Shown piece after piece: positions 16,237-24,628 of a DNA stretch of 36,998 nt. A model generated the notes under the pieces. The model was given only the letters and a program-made list of their open reading frames with translations, had not been told where the DNA came from and made no database searches. Position numbers and translations under genes: made by a program. Numbering within the stretch: the first letter of the stretch is position 1; the number at the start of each line of letters is the position of its first letter. This stretch comes from Streptomyces albospinus (lineage in GTDB: Bacteria; Actinomycetota; Actinomycetes; Streptomycetales; Streptomycetaceae), in the NCBI RefSeq assembly GCF_014648695.1, contig NZ_BMRP01000001.1:649819-686816 (forward strand), written 5' to 3'.

Positions 16237-16273
16237 GCCGGCCGGTCGCCGCGGGGCGGGCCGACCGGCCGGC
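16237..16273 (-). terminator. Hairpin after ndgR
   Basis: 12-bp perfect inverted repeat (GCCGGCCGGTCG and its complement) with a 13-base loop, just beyond the ndgR stop codon on the minus strand. Inferred terminator. Confidence 0.55.
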
Positions 16274-16280
16274 GGGGCGT

Positions 16281-17000
16281 TCAGGCGCCGTTGCGGCGCA
16301 GGCCCTCGGAGAGGCGGGCGGCGGCGTCGATGACCGCCTGGGCGTGCATACGGCCCGGGTGGCGGGTCAGCCGCTCGATCGGGCCGGACACCGAGACGGC
16401 GGCCACCACGCGGTTGGAGGGGCCGCGTACGGGCGCGGAGACGGACGCCACGCCGGGCTCCCGCTCGCCGATCGACTGGGCCCAGCCGCGGCGCCGTACG
16501 CCGGACAGCGCGGTGGCCGTGAAGCGGGCGCCCTGGAGGCCGCGGTGCAGCCGCTCCGGCTCTTCCCAGGCCATCAGGATCTGGGCGGCCGAACCGGCCT
16601 TCATGGGCAGCGTGGAGCCGACCGGGACGGTGTCCCGCAGTCCGGACAGCCGCTCGGCCGCCGCCACGCAGATCCGCATGTCGCCCTGCCGGCGGTAGAG
16701 CTGGGCGCTCTCGCCCGTCACATCGCGCAGATGCGTGAGCACCGGCCCGGCCGTGGCCAGGAGGCGGTCCTCGCCGGCCGCCGCGGCCAGCTCGGAGAGC
16801 CGGGGGCCGAGGATGAACCGGCCCTGCATGTCCCTCGCCACCATCCGGTGGTGTTCCAGAGCCACGGCCAGCCGGTGGGCCGTGGGTCGTGCGAGCCCGG
16901 TCGCCGCGACCAGCCCGGCGAGGGTGGCCGGACCGGACTCCAGAGCGCTCAAAACCAGAGCTGCCTTGTCGAGAACGCCGACGCCGCTAGAGTTGTCCAT
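16281..17000 (-). CDS. ndgR: NdgR, IclR-family regulator of leucine/amino-acid metabolism
   Basis: 239-residue IclR-family transcription factor. ATG at 17000 gives the start [20 protein letters not shown]. The N-terminal winged HTH is in [20 protein letters not shown] (about residues 27-46), followed by the linker [13 protein letters not shown]. The C-terminal IclR effector domain contains [34 protein letters not shown] and SVSGPIERL. Known work in Streptomyces identifies the IclR protein divergent from leuCD as NdgR (LtbR in Corynebacterium), which controls leucine biosynthesis and nitrogen-dependent growth and autoregulates. The palindrome at 17009-17037 lies directly upstream of its start and is its probable operator. 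A hairpin follows the gene. Confidence 0.95.
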   Translation of the reverse strand: MDNSSGVGVLDKAALVLSALESGPATLAGLVAATGLARPTAHRLAVALEHHRMVARDMQGRFILGPRLSELAAAAGEDRLLATAGPVLTHLRDVTGESAQLYRRQGDMRICVAAAERLSGLRDTVPVGSTLPMKAGSAAQILMAWEEPERLHRGLQGARFTATALSGVRRRGWAQSIGEREPGVASVSAPVRGPSNRVVAAVSVSGPIERLTRHPGRMHAQAVIDAAARLSEGLRRNGA

Positions 17001-17008
17001 GCAACGAT

Positions 17009-17037
17009 ACTTGCGTCTCACAGTGTGAAACGCAAGT
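17009..17037. promoter_or_regulatory. 29-bp palindromic operator between ndgR and leuC
   Basis: Two 14-bp arms, ACTTGCGTCTCACA and TGTGAAACGCAAGT, centred on one G, with one mismatch. The site begins 9 bases upstream of the ndgR ATG and 137 bases before leuC. Position and symmetry fit a dimeric IclR-type repressor site serving both promoters. Binding by NdgR is inferred from family knowledge. Confidence 0.78.
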
Positions 17038-17173
17038 TCAATTTTCCAGGGAAATCGTCAATCTGTACATGTGGCCCTCGACCAGGGCCCGGCGTCAGGC
17101 CCGCCAGGGGATGTCTGCGGGCATCGCGCACAGACGAGCAAGGCCGGCACAGCGGCCGGCCGGAGGGAAAGCG

Positions 17174-18604
17174 ATGGGACGGACACTTGCGGAGAAGGTC
17201 TGGGACGACCACGTCGTCCGGCGCGCGGAAGGCGAGCCCGACCTCCTCTTCATCGATCTGCACCTCCTGCACGAGGTCACCAGCCCGCAGGCGTTCGACG
17301 GCCTGCGCAAGGCCGGCCGACAGGTGCGCCGCACGGATCTGACCATCGCCACCGAGGATCACAACACCCCGACCCTCGACATCGACAAGCCGATCGCCGA
17401 CCCGGTCTCGCGCACCCAGCTGGAGACGCTGCGCAAGAACTGCGCGGAGTTCGGCGTCCGCCTGCACCCGCTGGGCGACGTCGAGCAGGGCGTTGTCCAC
17501 GTCGTGGGACCGCAGTTGGGACTGACCCAGCCCGGCACCACCGTGGTCTGCGGTGACAGCCACACCTCCACCCACGGCGCGTTCGGCGCGCTGGCCTTCG
17601 GGATCGGCACCAGCCAGGTCGAGCACGTCCTGGCCACCCAGACGCTGCCGCTGGCGCCGTTCAAGACCATGGCGATCACCGTCGAGGGCGAGCTGCCCGA
17701 CGGCGTCACGGCCAAGGACCTGATCCTGGCGATCATCGCCAGGATCGGCACCGGCGGCGGCCAGGGCTACGTCATCGAGTACCGCGGCCCGGCCATCGAG
17801 AAGCTGTCGATGGAATCCCGGATGACCATCTGCAACATGTCGATCGAGGCGGGCGCCCGGGCCGGCATGATCGCCCCCGACCGGACCACCTTCGACTACC
17901 TCCAGGGCCGCGACCACGCCCCCAAGGGCGAGGACTGGGACGCCGCGGTCGCGTACTGGAAGACGCTGCGCACCGACGACGACGCGGTCTTCGACGCCGA
18001 GGTCGTCATCGACGCCGCCGCGCTGTCGCCGTTCGTCACCTGGGGCACCAACCCCGGCCAGGGCGCGCCGCTTTCGGCCAGCGTCCCCGACCCTGCTTCG
18101 TACGAGGACGCCTCGGAGCGGCTCGCCGCCGAAAAGGCCCTGGAATACATGGGGTTGACAGCAGGTCAACCGCTGCGCGAGATCACCGTGGACACCGTCT
18201 TCGTAGGTTCGTGCACCAACGGCCGGATCGAGGACCTGCGCTCCGCCGCGGCGATCCTGGAAGGCCGTTCGGTCGCCGAGGGCGTGCGCATGCTGGTCGT
18301 TCCCGGTTCGGTGCGGGTCGCCCTCCAGGCCGTCGCGGAGGGCCTGGACAAGGTCTTCACCGCGGCCGGCGCCGAATGGCGGCATGCGGGCTGCTCGATG
18401 TGCCTGGGCATGAACCCCGACCAGCTGGCGCCCGGTGAGCGCTCCGCGTCCACCTCCAACCGCAATTTCGAGGGCCGGCAGGGCAAGGGGGGCCGCACGC
18501 ACCTGGTGTCGCCGCAGGTGGCCGCCGCAACGGCGGTTCTCGGCCATCTGGCCTCACCCGCCGACCTGTCCGACGCCGTCGCCGCTACGCCCGCGGGAGT
18601 CTGA
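17174..18604 (+). CDS. leuC: 3-isopropylmalate dehydratase large subunit
   Basis: 476-residue aconitase-superfamily enzyme; with LeuD it converts 2-isopropylmalate to 3-isopropylmalate in leucine synthesis. ATG at 17174 follows GGAGGGAAA. The N-terminus is [15 protein letters not shown]; the substrate-binding ATEDHNTPT and [13 protein letters not shown] motifs are present. The three [4Fe-4S] ligands are the Cys in [10 protein letters not shown] (near residue 347) and the pair in [11 protein letters not shown] (near 410). Length matches the family. leuD follows after 5 bases. The 170-base leader upstream shows no leucine-rich leader peptide, so control is more likely by NdgR at the palindrome than by ribosome-mediated attenuation. 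Confidence 0.97.
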   Translation: MGRTLAEKVWDDHVVRRAEGEPDLLFIDLHLLHEVTSPQAFDGLRKAGRQVRRTDLTIATEDHNTPTLDIDKPIADPVSRTQLETLRKNCAEFGVRLHPLGDVEQGVVHVVGPQLGLTQPGTTVVCGDSHTSTHGAFGALAFGIGTSQVEHVLATQTLPLAPFKTMAITVEGELPDGVTAKDLILAIIARIGTGGGQGYVIEYRGPAIEKLSMESRMTICNMSIEAGARAGMIAPDRTTFDYLQGRDHAPKGEDWDAAVAYWKTLRTDDDAVFDAEVVIDAAALSPFVTWGTNPGQGAPLSASVPDPASYEDASERLAAEKALEYMGLTAGQPLREITVDTVFVGSCTNGRIEDLRSAAAILEGRSVAEGVRMLVVPGSVRVALQAVAEGLDKVFTAAGAEWRHAGCSMCLGMNPDQLAPGERSASTSNRNFEGRQGKGGRTHLVSPQVAAATAVLGHLASPADLSDAVAATPAGV

Positions 18605-18609
18605 GAACC

Positions 18610-19203
18610 ATGGAAGCTTTCACCACCCACACCGGCCGGGCCGTTCCGCTGCGCCGCAGCAACGTCGACACCGACCAGATCATCCCGGCCCACTGGCTGA
18701 AGAAGGTCACCCGCGACGGGTTCGAGGACGGGCTGTTCGAGGCGTGGCGCAAGGACCCCGAGTTCGTCCTCAACCAGGCTGCGTACAAGGGCGCCACCGT
18801 CCTGGTGGCCGGCCCCGACTTCGGTACCGGATCGTCGCGCGAGCACGCCGTCTGGGCGTTGCAGAACTACGGCTTCAAGGCCGTCATCTCCTCGCGTTTC
18901 GCGGACATCTTCCGCGGCAACTCCCTCAAGAACGGCCTGCTGACGGTGGTCCTGCCGCAGGAGACCGTGGACCGCCTCCAGAAGCTGGCGGAGGCCGATC
19001 CGACCGCCGAGGTGACCGTCGACCTGGTCGGACGGCAGGTCCGCGCGGAGGGCATCACCGTGGACTTCGAGCTGGACGAGAACGCCCGTTGGCGTCTCCT
19101 GGAGGGTCTGGACGACATCAGCCTCACCCTTCGGGAGGAGTCCGCCATCGCGGAGTACGAGGCGAACAGGCCCGGATTCAAGCCGCGTACCATCGAGGTC
19201 TGA
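18610..19203 (+). CDS. leuD: 3-isopropylmalate dehydratase small subunit
   Basis: 197-residue swivelling-domain subunit of isopropylmalate isomerase, partner of LeuC. ATG at 18610, five bases after the leuC stop. Diagnostic motifs: [15 protein letters not shown] near residues 17-31, [17 protein letters not shown] near 63-79 (substrate phosphate/carboxylate binding), and [18 protein letters not shown]. Usual length. A strong terminator follows, so leuCD is a two-gene operon. Confidence 0.97.
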   Translation: MEAFTTHTGRAVPLRRSNVDTDQIIPAHWLKKVTRDGFEDGLFEAWRKDPEFVLNQAAYKGATVLVAGPDFGTGSSREHAVWALQNYGFKAVISSRFADIFRGNSLKNGLLTVVLPQETVDRLQKLAEADPTAEVTVDLVGRQVRAEGITVDFELDENARWRLLEGLDDISLTLREESAIAEYEANRPGFKPRTIEV

Positions 19204-19237
19204 CCTCGGGTTTTATGGCTCAAAGCCTTATTGCGTA

Positions 19238-19274
19238 CGATGCGCCCCCTGTGCAGTTGGCAGGGGGCGCATCG
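19238..19274 (+). terminator. Terminator of leuCD
   Basis: Perfect 14-bp stem (CGATGCGCCCCCTG and its complement) with a 9-base loop, 35 bases after leuD. Confidence 0.85.
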
Positions 19275-19339
19275 GCTTGTCGAGGCAGCTGTTGAGGCCC
19301 CGTGAAGCGACAACTCGCCGCAGATGGCACAATTAGCGC

Positions 19340-19585
19340 ATGGAACGCGACGACCAACTCGAGCTCTATGGTTTCGTCGCCGACCGACTCAAGGACGCAC
19401 ACGCAAGAGTGCGGACACTGCAAGTCCCGGAGGGCGTACGGATGGCGCTGACCCGGAAGCTGCTCGTCATCACGGCCGCGGCTAAACACGATCTTGCGGA
19501 CGCGGCAAGGCGTCTGGAGTGGTTCATGCAAGACCTCGACGAAGGTCGTTATCCCGAAGATGTGCATGCCGATGGAAGTCCGTGA
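19340..19585 (+). CDS. Conserved small hypothetical protein (81 aa)
   Basis: 81-residue acidic, helix-rich protein, MERDDQLELYGFVADRLKDA at the start and MQDLDEGRYPEDVHADGSP at the end. No catalytic motif, signal peptide or membrane helix. The alternation of charged and Leu/Ala residues in the middle (about 20-70) suggests a small helical bundle. No ribosome-binding sequence precedes the ATG; a CACAAT element at 19328-19333 is placed so that transcription could start at or next to the ATG, so the mRNA may be leaderless. Codon use is less GC-biased near the start than in leuD. Function unknown. Confidence 0.75.
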   Translation: MERDDQLELYGFVADRLKDAHARVRTLQVPEGVRMALTRKLLVITAAAKHDLADAARRLEWFMQDLDEGRYPEDVHADGSP

Positions 19586-19630
19586 AGGTCGAGTCCGTTG
19601 CGGCACAAGGGTGATTAGCCCGTTTCGTGT

Positions 19631-19659
19631 TTGATTTGCGGTATATATCTGCCTAACGT
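19631..19659 (+). promoter_or_regulatory. hupS promoter
   Basis: TTGATT (19631-19636), 17-base spacer containing TATATA, TAACGT (19654-19659). A good housekeeping-type promoter in an unusually AT-rich stretch; predicted start near 19666, leaving a 45-base leader with GGGGAAG before the GTG of hupS. Confidence 0.68.
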
Positions 19660-19710
19660 GCGAAAAAGCTTGGAAACTTTCGTTCCAGCAATGTCTCCGA
19701 AGGGGAAGAC

Positions 19711-20361
19711 GTGAACAAGGCGCAGCTCGTAGAAGCCATTGCCGACAAGCTCGGCGGCCGTCAGAACGCCGCGGAAGCGGTGGACGCCGTACTGGACGCA
19801 GTCGTCCGTGCAGTTGTCGCCGGCGACCGGGTTTCGGTCACCGGATTCGGCTCGTTCGAGAAGGTCGACCGTCCGGCCCGATACGCCCGCAACCCGCAGA
19901 CGGGTGAGCGCGTGCGGGTCAAGAAGACCTCGGTGCCGCGTTTCCGTGCGGGCCAGGGCTTCAAGGACCTGGTGAGCGGTTCGAAGAAGCTCCCCAAGGG
20001 CGGCGAGGTCTCCGTCAAGAAGGCCCCCAAGGGCAGCCTGACCGGTGGCGTCGCCATCAAGAAGGCCGCCGCCAAGAAGGCCGTCGCCAAGAAGGCCGCC
20101 GCCAAGAAGGCGGCACCCGCGAAGAAGGTCGCCGCCAAGAAGGTGACGGCGAAGAAGGTCACCGCCAAGAAGGCCACGGCGAAGAAGACCGCCACGAAGG
20201 CCGCGGCGAAGAAGGCCGCGCCGGCGAAGAAGACCACCGCGAAGAAGGCCACGGCGAAGAAGACCGCGCCCGCCAAGAAGGCGACGGCGAAGAAGGCTCC
20301 CGCCAAGAAGACCACGGCGCGCAAGACGACCGCCAAGAAGACCACCGCCCGCAAGCGGTAA
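19711..20361 (+). CDS. hupS: HupS, nucleoid protein HU with Lys-rich C-terminal tail
   Basis: 216-residue histone-like protein. GTG at 19711 follows GGGGAAGAC. Residues 1-92 form a standard HU domain: [31 protein letters not shown], and the DNA-binding arm around [21 protein letters not shown]. The remaining half is a basic disordered tail of KKAxAKK and PAKK repeats like histone H1, all lysines being AAG. This two-part architecture is known from the Streptomyces sporulation-associated HU (HupS) and mycobacterial HupB; it compacts the nucleoid, especially in spores. The gene has its own promoter and a downstream hairpin, so it is monocistronic. Confidence 0.96.
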   Translation: MNKAQLVEAIADKLGGRQNAAEAVDAVLDAVVRAVVAGDRVSVTGFGSFEKVDRPARYARNPQTGERVRVKKTSVPRFRAGQGFKDLVSGSKKLPKGGEVSVKKAPKGSLTGGVAIKKAAAKKAVAKKAAAKKAAPAKKVAAKKVTAKKVTAKKATAKKTATKAAAKKAAPAKKTTAKKATAKKTAPAKKATAKKAPAKKTTARKTTAKKTTARKR

Positions 20362-20387
20362 TTCCGCCAGCGGCAACGCCATGCGCC

Positions 20388-20417
20388 GGGCCGGTCTCCC
20401 TTCGGGGAGCCCGGCCC
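20388..20417 (+). terminator. Terminator of hupS
   Basis: Stem GGGCCGGTCTCCC against GGGAGCCCGGCCC (one mismatch) with a TTCG tetraloop, 26 bases after hupS. Confidence 0.82.
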
Positions 20418-20458
20418 GCGGTGCGCCGCCCGCCGGGCCGCCGTCTAGGCTCTCTCCC

Positions 20459-20662
20459 ATGCAGGCCACCGCGTACACCTACGACGACGAGACCCGCTCC
20501 GGCAGCGTGCTGCTGGACGACGGGACCCCGCTGCCCTTCGACGCGGCGGCCTTCGACGCCGGCGGCCTGCTCCTGCTGCGGCCCGGCCAGCGGGTCCGGA
20601 TCGACGTCACCGGCGAAGGGGACGCCCGGCGGATCGTCCTCGTCACGCTCCCGACGCTGTGA
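20459..20662 (+). CDS. Small conserved hypothetical protein, possible OB-fold
   Basis: 67 residues: MQATAYTYDDETRSGSVLLD and a C-terminal half with LLLLRPGQRVRIDVTG and RRIVLVTL. The pattern of a short glycine-turn beta strand (GSVLLDDGTPLPFD) followed by RPGQRVRI resembles cold-shock/OB-fold proteins, but the RNP motifs of true cold-shock proteins are missing. There is no ribosome site; TAGGCT at 20446-20451 is a -10-like element spaced so that transcription would begin at the ATG, so it may be leaderless. Its 3' end overlaps the convergent guanylyltransferase gene by 20 bases. Function unknown. Confidence 0.75.
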   Translation: MQATAYTYDDETRSGSVLLDDGTPLPFDAAAFDAGGLLLLRPGQRVRIDVTGEGDARRIVLVTLPTL

Positions 20663-21335
20663 CCTGCGGCGGCGCCTGATCGCCCTGGTCGTGCCGACCG
20701 CCCGCCGCAGCCGGCAGCCGGCGCGTCTGATGTGCGGTGTACGGGCCCACGCCCAGCGCCAGCGCGGCCCGCAGATCCTCCCCGGTGTCCACGTCCCGGC
20801 GTACCGACGGCACCTCCGGCGAGGTGATCTCGTGCGCCCCGGAGGCCAGGTGGCGGGCCCGCGAGGCGCCGCCGAATGCCGGGTCCAATTCCGCACCGGA
20901 AGTCGCGGTCAGAAGTGTTGTCCCGATATCTGCCGCATCCGCGAGAAATGCGCGGGGAAATAGCGAAGCAGAATGGAGCACCAGTTCCAGCTCGGCCGGG
21001 CGCAGTGCGGGAAGGTCGGCGTTCAGCGCAGCGACCGGCGCGCCGGGGCGACGCGCCCGTACCACGGCCGCGCCATGGGCCAGTGCGGCATTCAGCCCGT
21101 TGGCCGGAGCGTCCGGCACTATGCGCGCCCCCAGGGCGGCCAAGCGCTCCCCGGCCAGCGGGTCGTCCGTGACAACCGCCACATCCCGGACGTCCGCGCA
21201 GGCCAGCGCGCCCGCAACGGTATCCAGGGCGAATGCCAGGGCCAGCCGCGGCCGGAACTCCTCGCCGGCCGCCCGGGAGAGCCTGCTCTTGGCCCGCACC
21301 AGCGGTTTCAGCGGCACGACAAGGCTCCAGCCCAC
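20643..21335 (-). CDS. fbiD: CofC/FbiD-type guanylyltransferase (coenzyme F420 synthesis)
   Basis: 230-residue nucleotidyltransferase that activates 2-phospholactate or phosphoenolpyruvate with GTP for the F420 side chain. GTG at 21335 has GGAGG at good distance; an upstream ATG at 21365 would add ten residues. Motifs: the nucleotide-binding VVPLKPLVRAKSRLS at the N-terminus, DVAVVTDDPLAGE, an asparagine in NGLNAALAHGA, and NADLPALRP, which holds the metal-binding Asp of the family. Near the end is VRRDVDTGEDLRAALALGVG, typical for CofC. In actinobacteria the substrate is probably phosphoenolpyruvate (FbiD); that is family knowledge. No other F420 gene is in the window. Confidence 0.86.
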   Translation of the reverse strand: MGWSLVVPLKPLVRAKSRLSRAAGEEFRPRLALAFALDTVAGALACADVRDVAVVTDDPLAGERLAALGARIVPDAPANGLNAALAHGAAVVRARRPGAPVAALNADLPALRPAELELVLHSASLFPRAFLADAADIGTTLLTATSGAELDPAFGGASRARHLASGAHEITSPEVPSVRRDVDTGEDLRAALALGVGPYTAHQTRRLPAAAGGRHDQGDQAPPQVTASGA

Positions 21336-21496
21336 ATCCCCTCCGTCTCTTCGCATCGGGATCATTCTCGCCTGCTGCCACCGCCTTTCCGGAGCGGCGG
21401 GGTTACGGTGTTCTCGACATAGCGGGTACCTGGGGCGACACTTGTGCGGCTGCCGGCTCGCAGCAGCTTCGCAGGTCCCACAAGGAGGGTGTCCCA

Positions 21497-22357
21497 GTGT
21501 CCCGCCGCAGAATCGGCTTCTGGTACCGCTTGGCCGCGGTCATCTGCAAACCGCCGCTCTTGGTTCTGTTCAAGCGGGACTGGCAAGGAATGGAGCACAT
21601 TCCGGCCGACGGCGGTTTTATCACCGCGGTCAACCACAACTCGTATCTTGATCCGCTCTCCTATGCGCACTATCAGTACAACACCGGGCGGGTCCCCCGA
21701 TTCCTCGCCAAGGCCGGACTCTTCAAGAGCGGCTTTGTCGGCCTGATGATGCGCGGAACCGGACAGATCCCCGTGTACCGGGAAACCACCGACGCCGCCA
21801 CCGCGTTCCGGGCGGCCGTGAACGCGATCGAGAAGGGCGAATGCGTCGCGTTCTACCCCGAAGGCACCCTCACCCGCGACCCCGAGATGTGGCCCATGCA
21901 GGGCAAGACCGGCGCCGCCCGGGTCGCGCTGCTGACCAAGGCCCCCGTCATTCCGGTCGCCCAGTGGGGCGCGAACGACGCGATGCCGCCGTACGCCAAG
22001 GAGAAGAAGCTCCAGCTCTTCCCGCGCAAGACGCTGCGGGTCAAGGCGGGACCGCCGGTCGACCTCAGCGAGTTCCACGGCAAGGAGCCCACCGCCGAGG
22101 TGCTGCGGGCCGTCACCGAAGCGATCATGGCCGCGATCACCGCGCAGCTGGCCGAGGTCCGCGGCGAGCCCGCGCCGGCCGAACCGTTCGACTACCGCAA
22201 GGAGATCGCCCGGGAGCGGCGCGCCGCCCGCGAGGCCGCCAGGGCCCGGGCCGCAGCCGACGCCGCCCTGGAACCGGCCGACGCCGCCCTGGAACCGGCC
22301 GTCCCCGCGCCGCAGACCCTCAGCAACCGGCAGGCACAGGAGGATGAAGGCAAGTGA
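21497..22357 (+). CDS. plsC: 1-acyl-sn-glycerol-3-phosphate acyltransferase
   Basis: 286-residue PlsC-family acyltransferase that acylates lysophosphatidate in phospholipid synthesis. GTG at 21497 follows AAGGAGGG. A short basic/hydrophobic N-terminal segment (IGFWYRLAAVICKPPLLVLF) anchors it at the membrane. The catalytic HX4D motif is VNHNSYLDP (His near residue 50), the substrate-binding motif is VAFYPEGTLTRD (near 117-128), and GQIPVYR and VIPVAQWG are also present. The C-terminal 60 residues are Ala/Glu/Arg-rich and disordered, including an exact duplication of 21 bp (22259-22279 and 22280-22300). The stop overlaps the gpsA start (GTGA). It also belongs by content to the glycerophospholipid pathway with gpsA. 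Confidence 0.93.
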   Translation: MSRRRIGFWYRLAAVICKPPLLVLFKRDWQGMEHIPADGGFITAVNHNSYLDPLSYAHYQYNTGRVPRFLAKAGLFKSGFVGLMMRGTGQIPVYRETTDAATAFRAAVNAIEKGECVAFYPEGTLTRDPEMWPMQGKTGAARVALLTKAPVIPVAQWGANDAMPPYAKEKKLQLFPRKTLRVKAGPPVDLSEFHGKEPTAEVLRAVTEAIMAAITAQLAEVRGEPAPAEPFDYRKEIARERRAAREAARARAAADAALEPADAALEPAVPAPQTLSNRQAQEDEGK

Positions 22358-23355
22358 CGCGCTGCGCCGTTTTCGGCACGGGGTCCTGGGGCACCGCATT
22401 CGCGATGGTGCTCGCCGACGCGGGATGCGAGGTGACCCTGTGGGGGCGCAGAGCGGCCCTCGTCGACGCCATCAACAACGGCCGTACGAACCCGGACTAT
22501 CTGCCGGGGGTGGAGCTGCCCGCGGGCGTACGCGCCACCACCGACCCGGCGGAAGCGGCCCGCGGCGCGGACTTCACGGTCCTCGCCGTGCCCTCCCAGA
22601 CGCTGCGCGCCAACCTCGCCGAGTGGGCGCCCCTGCTGCCCTCCGACACGGTCCTGGTCTCTCTGATGAAGGGTGTGGAACTGGGCACCGCGAAGCGCAT
22701 GAGCGAGGTCATCGAGGAGGTCGCCAAGGTCCCCGCGGAACGCGTCGCGGTGCTGACCGGACCCAACCTCGCCAAGGAGGTCGCAGCGAGGCAGCCCGCC
22801 GCCGCGGTCGTGGCCTGCGCCGACGAGGCGGTCGCCCGCCGGCTCCAGACCGCCTGCCACACCTCGTACTTCCGGCCGTACACCAACACCGACGTGGTGG
22901 GCTGCGAACTGGGCGGCGCGGTCAAGAACGTCATCGCGCTCGCGGTCGGCATCGCCACCGGCATGGGCCTGGGCGACAACGCCAAGGCCTCCCTGATCAC
23001 CCGCGGCCTCGCCGAGACCACCCGGCTCGGCCTCGCCATGGGCGCCGACGCGCACACCTTCGCGGGCCTCGCCGGCATGGGCGACCTCGTCGCCACCTGC
23101 TCCTCGCCGCTCTCCCGCAACAACACCTTCGGCACCAACCTCGGCCGCGGGATGACGCTCCAGGAGACCATCGCGGTCACCAAGCAGACCGCCGAGGGCG
23201 TCAAGTCCTGCGAGTCCGTGCTGGATCTGGCCCGCCGGCACGGCGTCGACATGCCGCTCACCGAGACGGTCGTGGGCATCGTCCACGAGGGCAAGCCGCC
23301 CCTCGTCGCCCTCAAGGAGCTGATGTCGCGGACCGCCAAGTCCGAGCGGCACTGA
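22354..23355 (+). CDS. gpsA: Glycerol-3-phosphate dehydrogenase [NAD(P)+]
   Basis: 333-residue enzyme reducing dihydroxyacetone phosphate to glycerol 3-phosphate, the backbone for phospholipids. GTG at 22354 overlaps the plsC stop by four bases, with AGGAGG nine bases upstream. N-terminal Rossmann motif AVFGTGSWGTAFAMVLADAG (residues 4-23). The substrate-domain signature includes LTGPNLAKEVAARQPAA, the catalytic Lys in GGAVKNVIALAVG (near 192) and GLGDNAKASLITRGLAE. Length typical. Supplies substrate for the acyltransferases, so coupling with plsC makes sense. Confidence 0.97.
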   Translation: MTRCAVFGTGSWGTAFAMVLADAGCEVTLWGRRAALVDAINNGRTNPDYLPGVELPAGVRATTDPAEAARGADFTVLAVPSQTLRANLAEWAPLLPSDTVLVSLMKGVELGTAKRMSEVIEEVAKVPAERVAVLTGPNLAKEVAARQPAAAVVACADEAVARRLQTACHTSYFRPYTNTDVVGCELGGAVKNVIALAVGIATGMGLGDNAKASLITRGLAETTRLGLAMGADAHTFAGLAGMGDLVATCSSPLSRNNTFGTNLGRGMTLQETIAVTKQTAEGVKSCESVLDLARRHGVDMPLTETVVGIVHEGKPPLVALKELMSRTAKSERH

Positions 23356-23410
23356 GCAGGGAGCCTGTCTGACCGGCGCGTACGCCACGCCGCCAACGGC
23401 CGCCGCGGCA

Positions 23411-23439
23411 CTGACGCCGCGCCGGTCAGCAGGTACCCT
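23411..23439 (+). promoter_or_regulatory. ddlA promoter, apparently leaderless
   Basis: CTGACG (23411-23416), 17-base spacer, TACCCT (23434-23439). The ATG of ddlA begins only 9 bases after the -10 element, so the transcript should start at or within three bases of the ATG. Confidence 0.65.
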
Positions 23440-23448
23440 CGACGCGAT

Positions 23449-24585
23449 ATGAGCAGCGAGACCTCCTCCCAGAAGCCCCGCGTCGCCGTCGTGTTCGGCG
23501 GGCGCAGCTCCGAGCACGCCATCTCCGTGGTCACCGCCGGAGCCGTGCTGGCCGCCATCGACCGCGACAAGTACGACGTGCTGCCCATCGGCATCACGAC
23601 CGACGGGCGCTGGGCGCTCACCGCCGACGACCCCGCGCGGATGGCCATCACCGACCGGCGGCTGCCCAGCGTGGCGGAGCTCGCCGAGTCCACCGACGGC
23701 GGTGTGGTGCTCCCCGTCGACCCCACCAACCGCGAGGTCGTCTACAGCGAGCCGGGATCGGTCCCCAAGGCGCTGGGCGAGGTCGACGTCGTCTTCCCCG
23801 TCCTCCACGGCCCCTACGGCGAGGACGGCACCCTCCAGGGCCTCCTGGAGCTGTCCGGCGTGCCCTACGTGGGCTCCGGTGTGCTCGCCTCGGCCGTCGG
23901 CCAGGACAAGGACTACATGAAGCGGGTGTTCGCCTCCTTCGGGCTGCCGGTCGGCCCGTACGAGGTCATCCGCCCCCGCGAGTGGGAGAACGACCCCGCC
24001 GCCGCGCGCAAGAAGATCGTGGACTTCGCCGGCGAGCACGGCTGGCCGCTGTTCGTGAAGCCCGCCCGGGCCGGCTCGTCCATGGGCATCAGCAAGGTCG
24101 ACGACCTCGCCGGGCTGGACGAGGCCGTCGAGGAGGCCCGCAGCCACGACCCCAAGATCATCGTGGAGGCGCTGCTGCGCGGACGCGAGATCGAGTGCGG
24201 GGTGCTGGAATTCGAGGACGGCCCGCGGGCCAGCGTGCCGGCCGAGATCCCGCCGGTCACCGCGCACGACTTCTACGACTTCGAGGCCAAGTACATCGAC
24301 TCGGCCGACGGGATCGTGCCCGCGCCGCTGACGCCCGAGCAGACCGCCGAGGTCCGGGAACTGGCCGTGGCGGCCTTCGAGGCGGCGTCCTGCGAGGGCC
24401 TGGTGCGCGCGGACTTCTTCCTCCAGGACAACGGCGAGTTCGTGATCAACGAGATCAACACGCTGCCCGGCTTCACGCCGATCTCGATGTACCCGCGGAT
24501 GTGGCAGGAGAGCGGCGTCAGCTACCCGGAGCTCATCGACCGGCTCCTCCAGGCGGCGCTGCGCCGCTCCACGGGCCTGCGCTGA
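23449..24585 (+). CDS. ddlA: D-alanine--D-alanine ligase
   Basis: 378-residue ATP-grasp ligase joining two D-alanines for peptidoglycan precursors. ATG at 23449; no ribosome site, consistent with a leaderless mRNA. N-terminal domain: VAVVFGGRSSEHAISVVTAG (residues 9-28). Then FPVLHGPYGEDGTLQGLLEL, the PYVGSGVLASAVGQDKDYMK turn, and the ATP-grasp motifs LFVKPARAGSSMGISKV, IIVEALLRGREIECGVLEF and FVINEINTLPGFTPISMYP, where the metal-binding Glu and Asn lie. The omega loop carries the Tyr/Phe that selects alanine; AHDFYDFEAKYID looks like a normal D-Ala-D-Ala enzyme (Tyr present), not a vancomycin-resistance D-Ala-D-Lac type. Confidence 0.97.
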   Translation: MSSETSSQKPRVAVVFGGRSSEHAISVVTAGAVLAAIDRDKYDVLPIGITTDGRWALTADDPARMAITDRRLPSVAELAESTDGGVVLPVDPTNREVVYSEPGSVPKALGEVDVVFPVLHGPYGEDGTLQGLLELSGVPYVGSGVLASAVGQDKDYMKRVFASFGLPVGPYEVIRPREWENDPAAARKKIVDFAGEHGWPLFVKPARAGSSMGISKVDDLAGLDEAVEEARSHDPKIIVEALLRGREIECGVLEFEDGPRASVPAEIPPVTAHDFYDFEAKYIDSADGIVPAPLTPEQTAEVRELAVAAFEAASCEGLVRADFFLQDNGEFVINEINTLPGFTPISMYPRMWQESGVSYPELIDRLLQAALRRSTGLR

Positions 24586-24611
24586 CCCGCCCGCCGTCGG
24601 CGGGGGCGGCC

Positions 24612-24628
24612 GGGCCCTTCGGGAGCCC
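24612..24628. terminator. Hairpin between convergent ddlA and DUF3515 genes
   Basis: GGGCCC, TTCG loop, GGAGCCC (one bulged A). Short, but it is the only stem in the 43-base convergent gap besides a weaker CGCCGTCGGCG stretch. Confidence 0.45.

Noticed and set aside
17040..17173. Leucine leader peptide or T-box upstream of leuC
   Set aside because: No short frame rich in leucine codons and no convincing antiterminator/terminator pair; the palindrome and NdgR explain regulation better.
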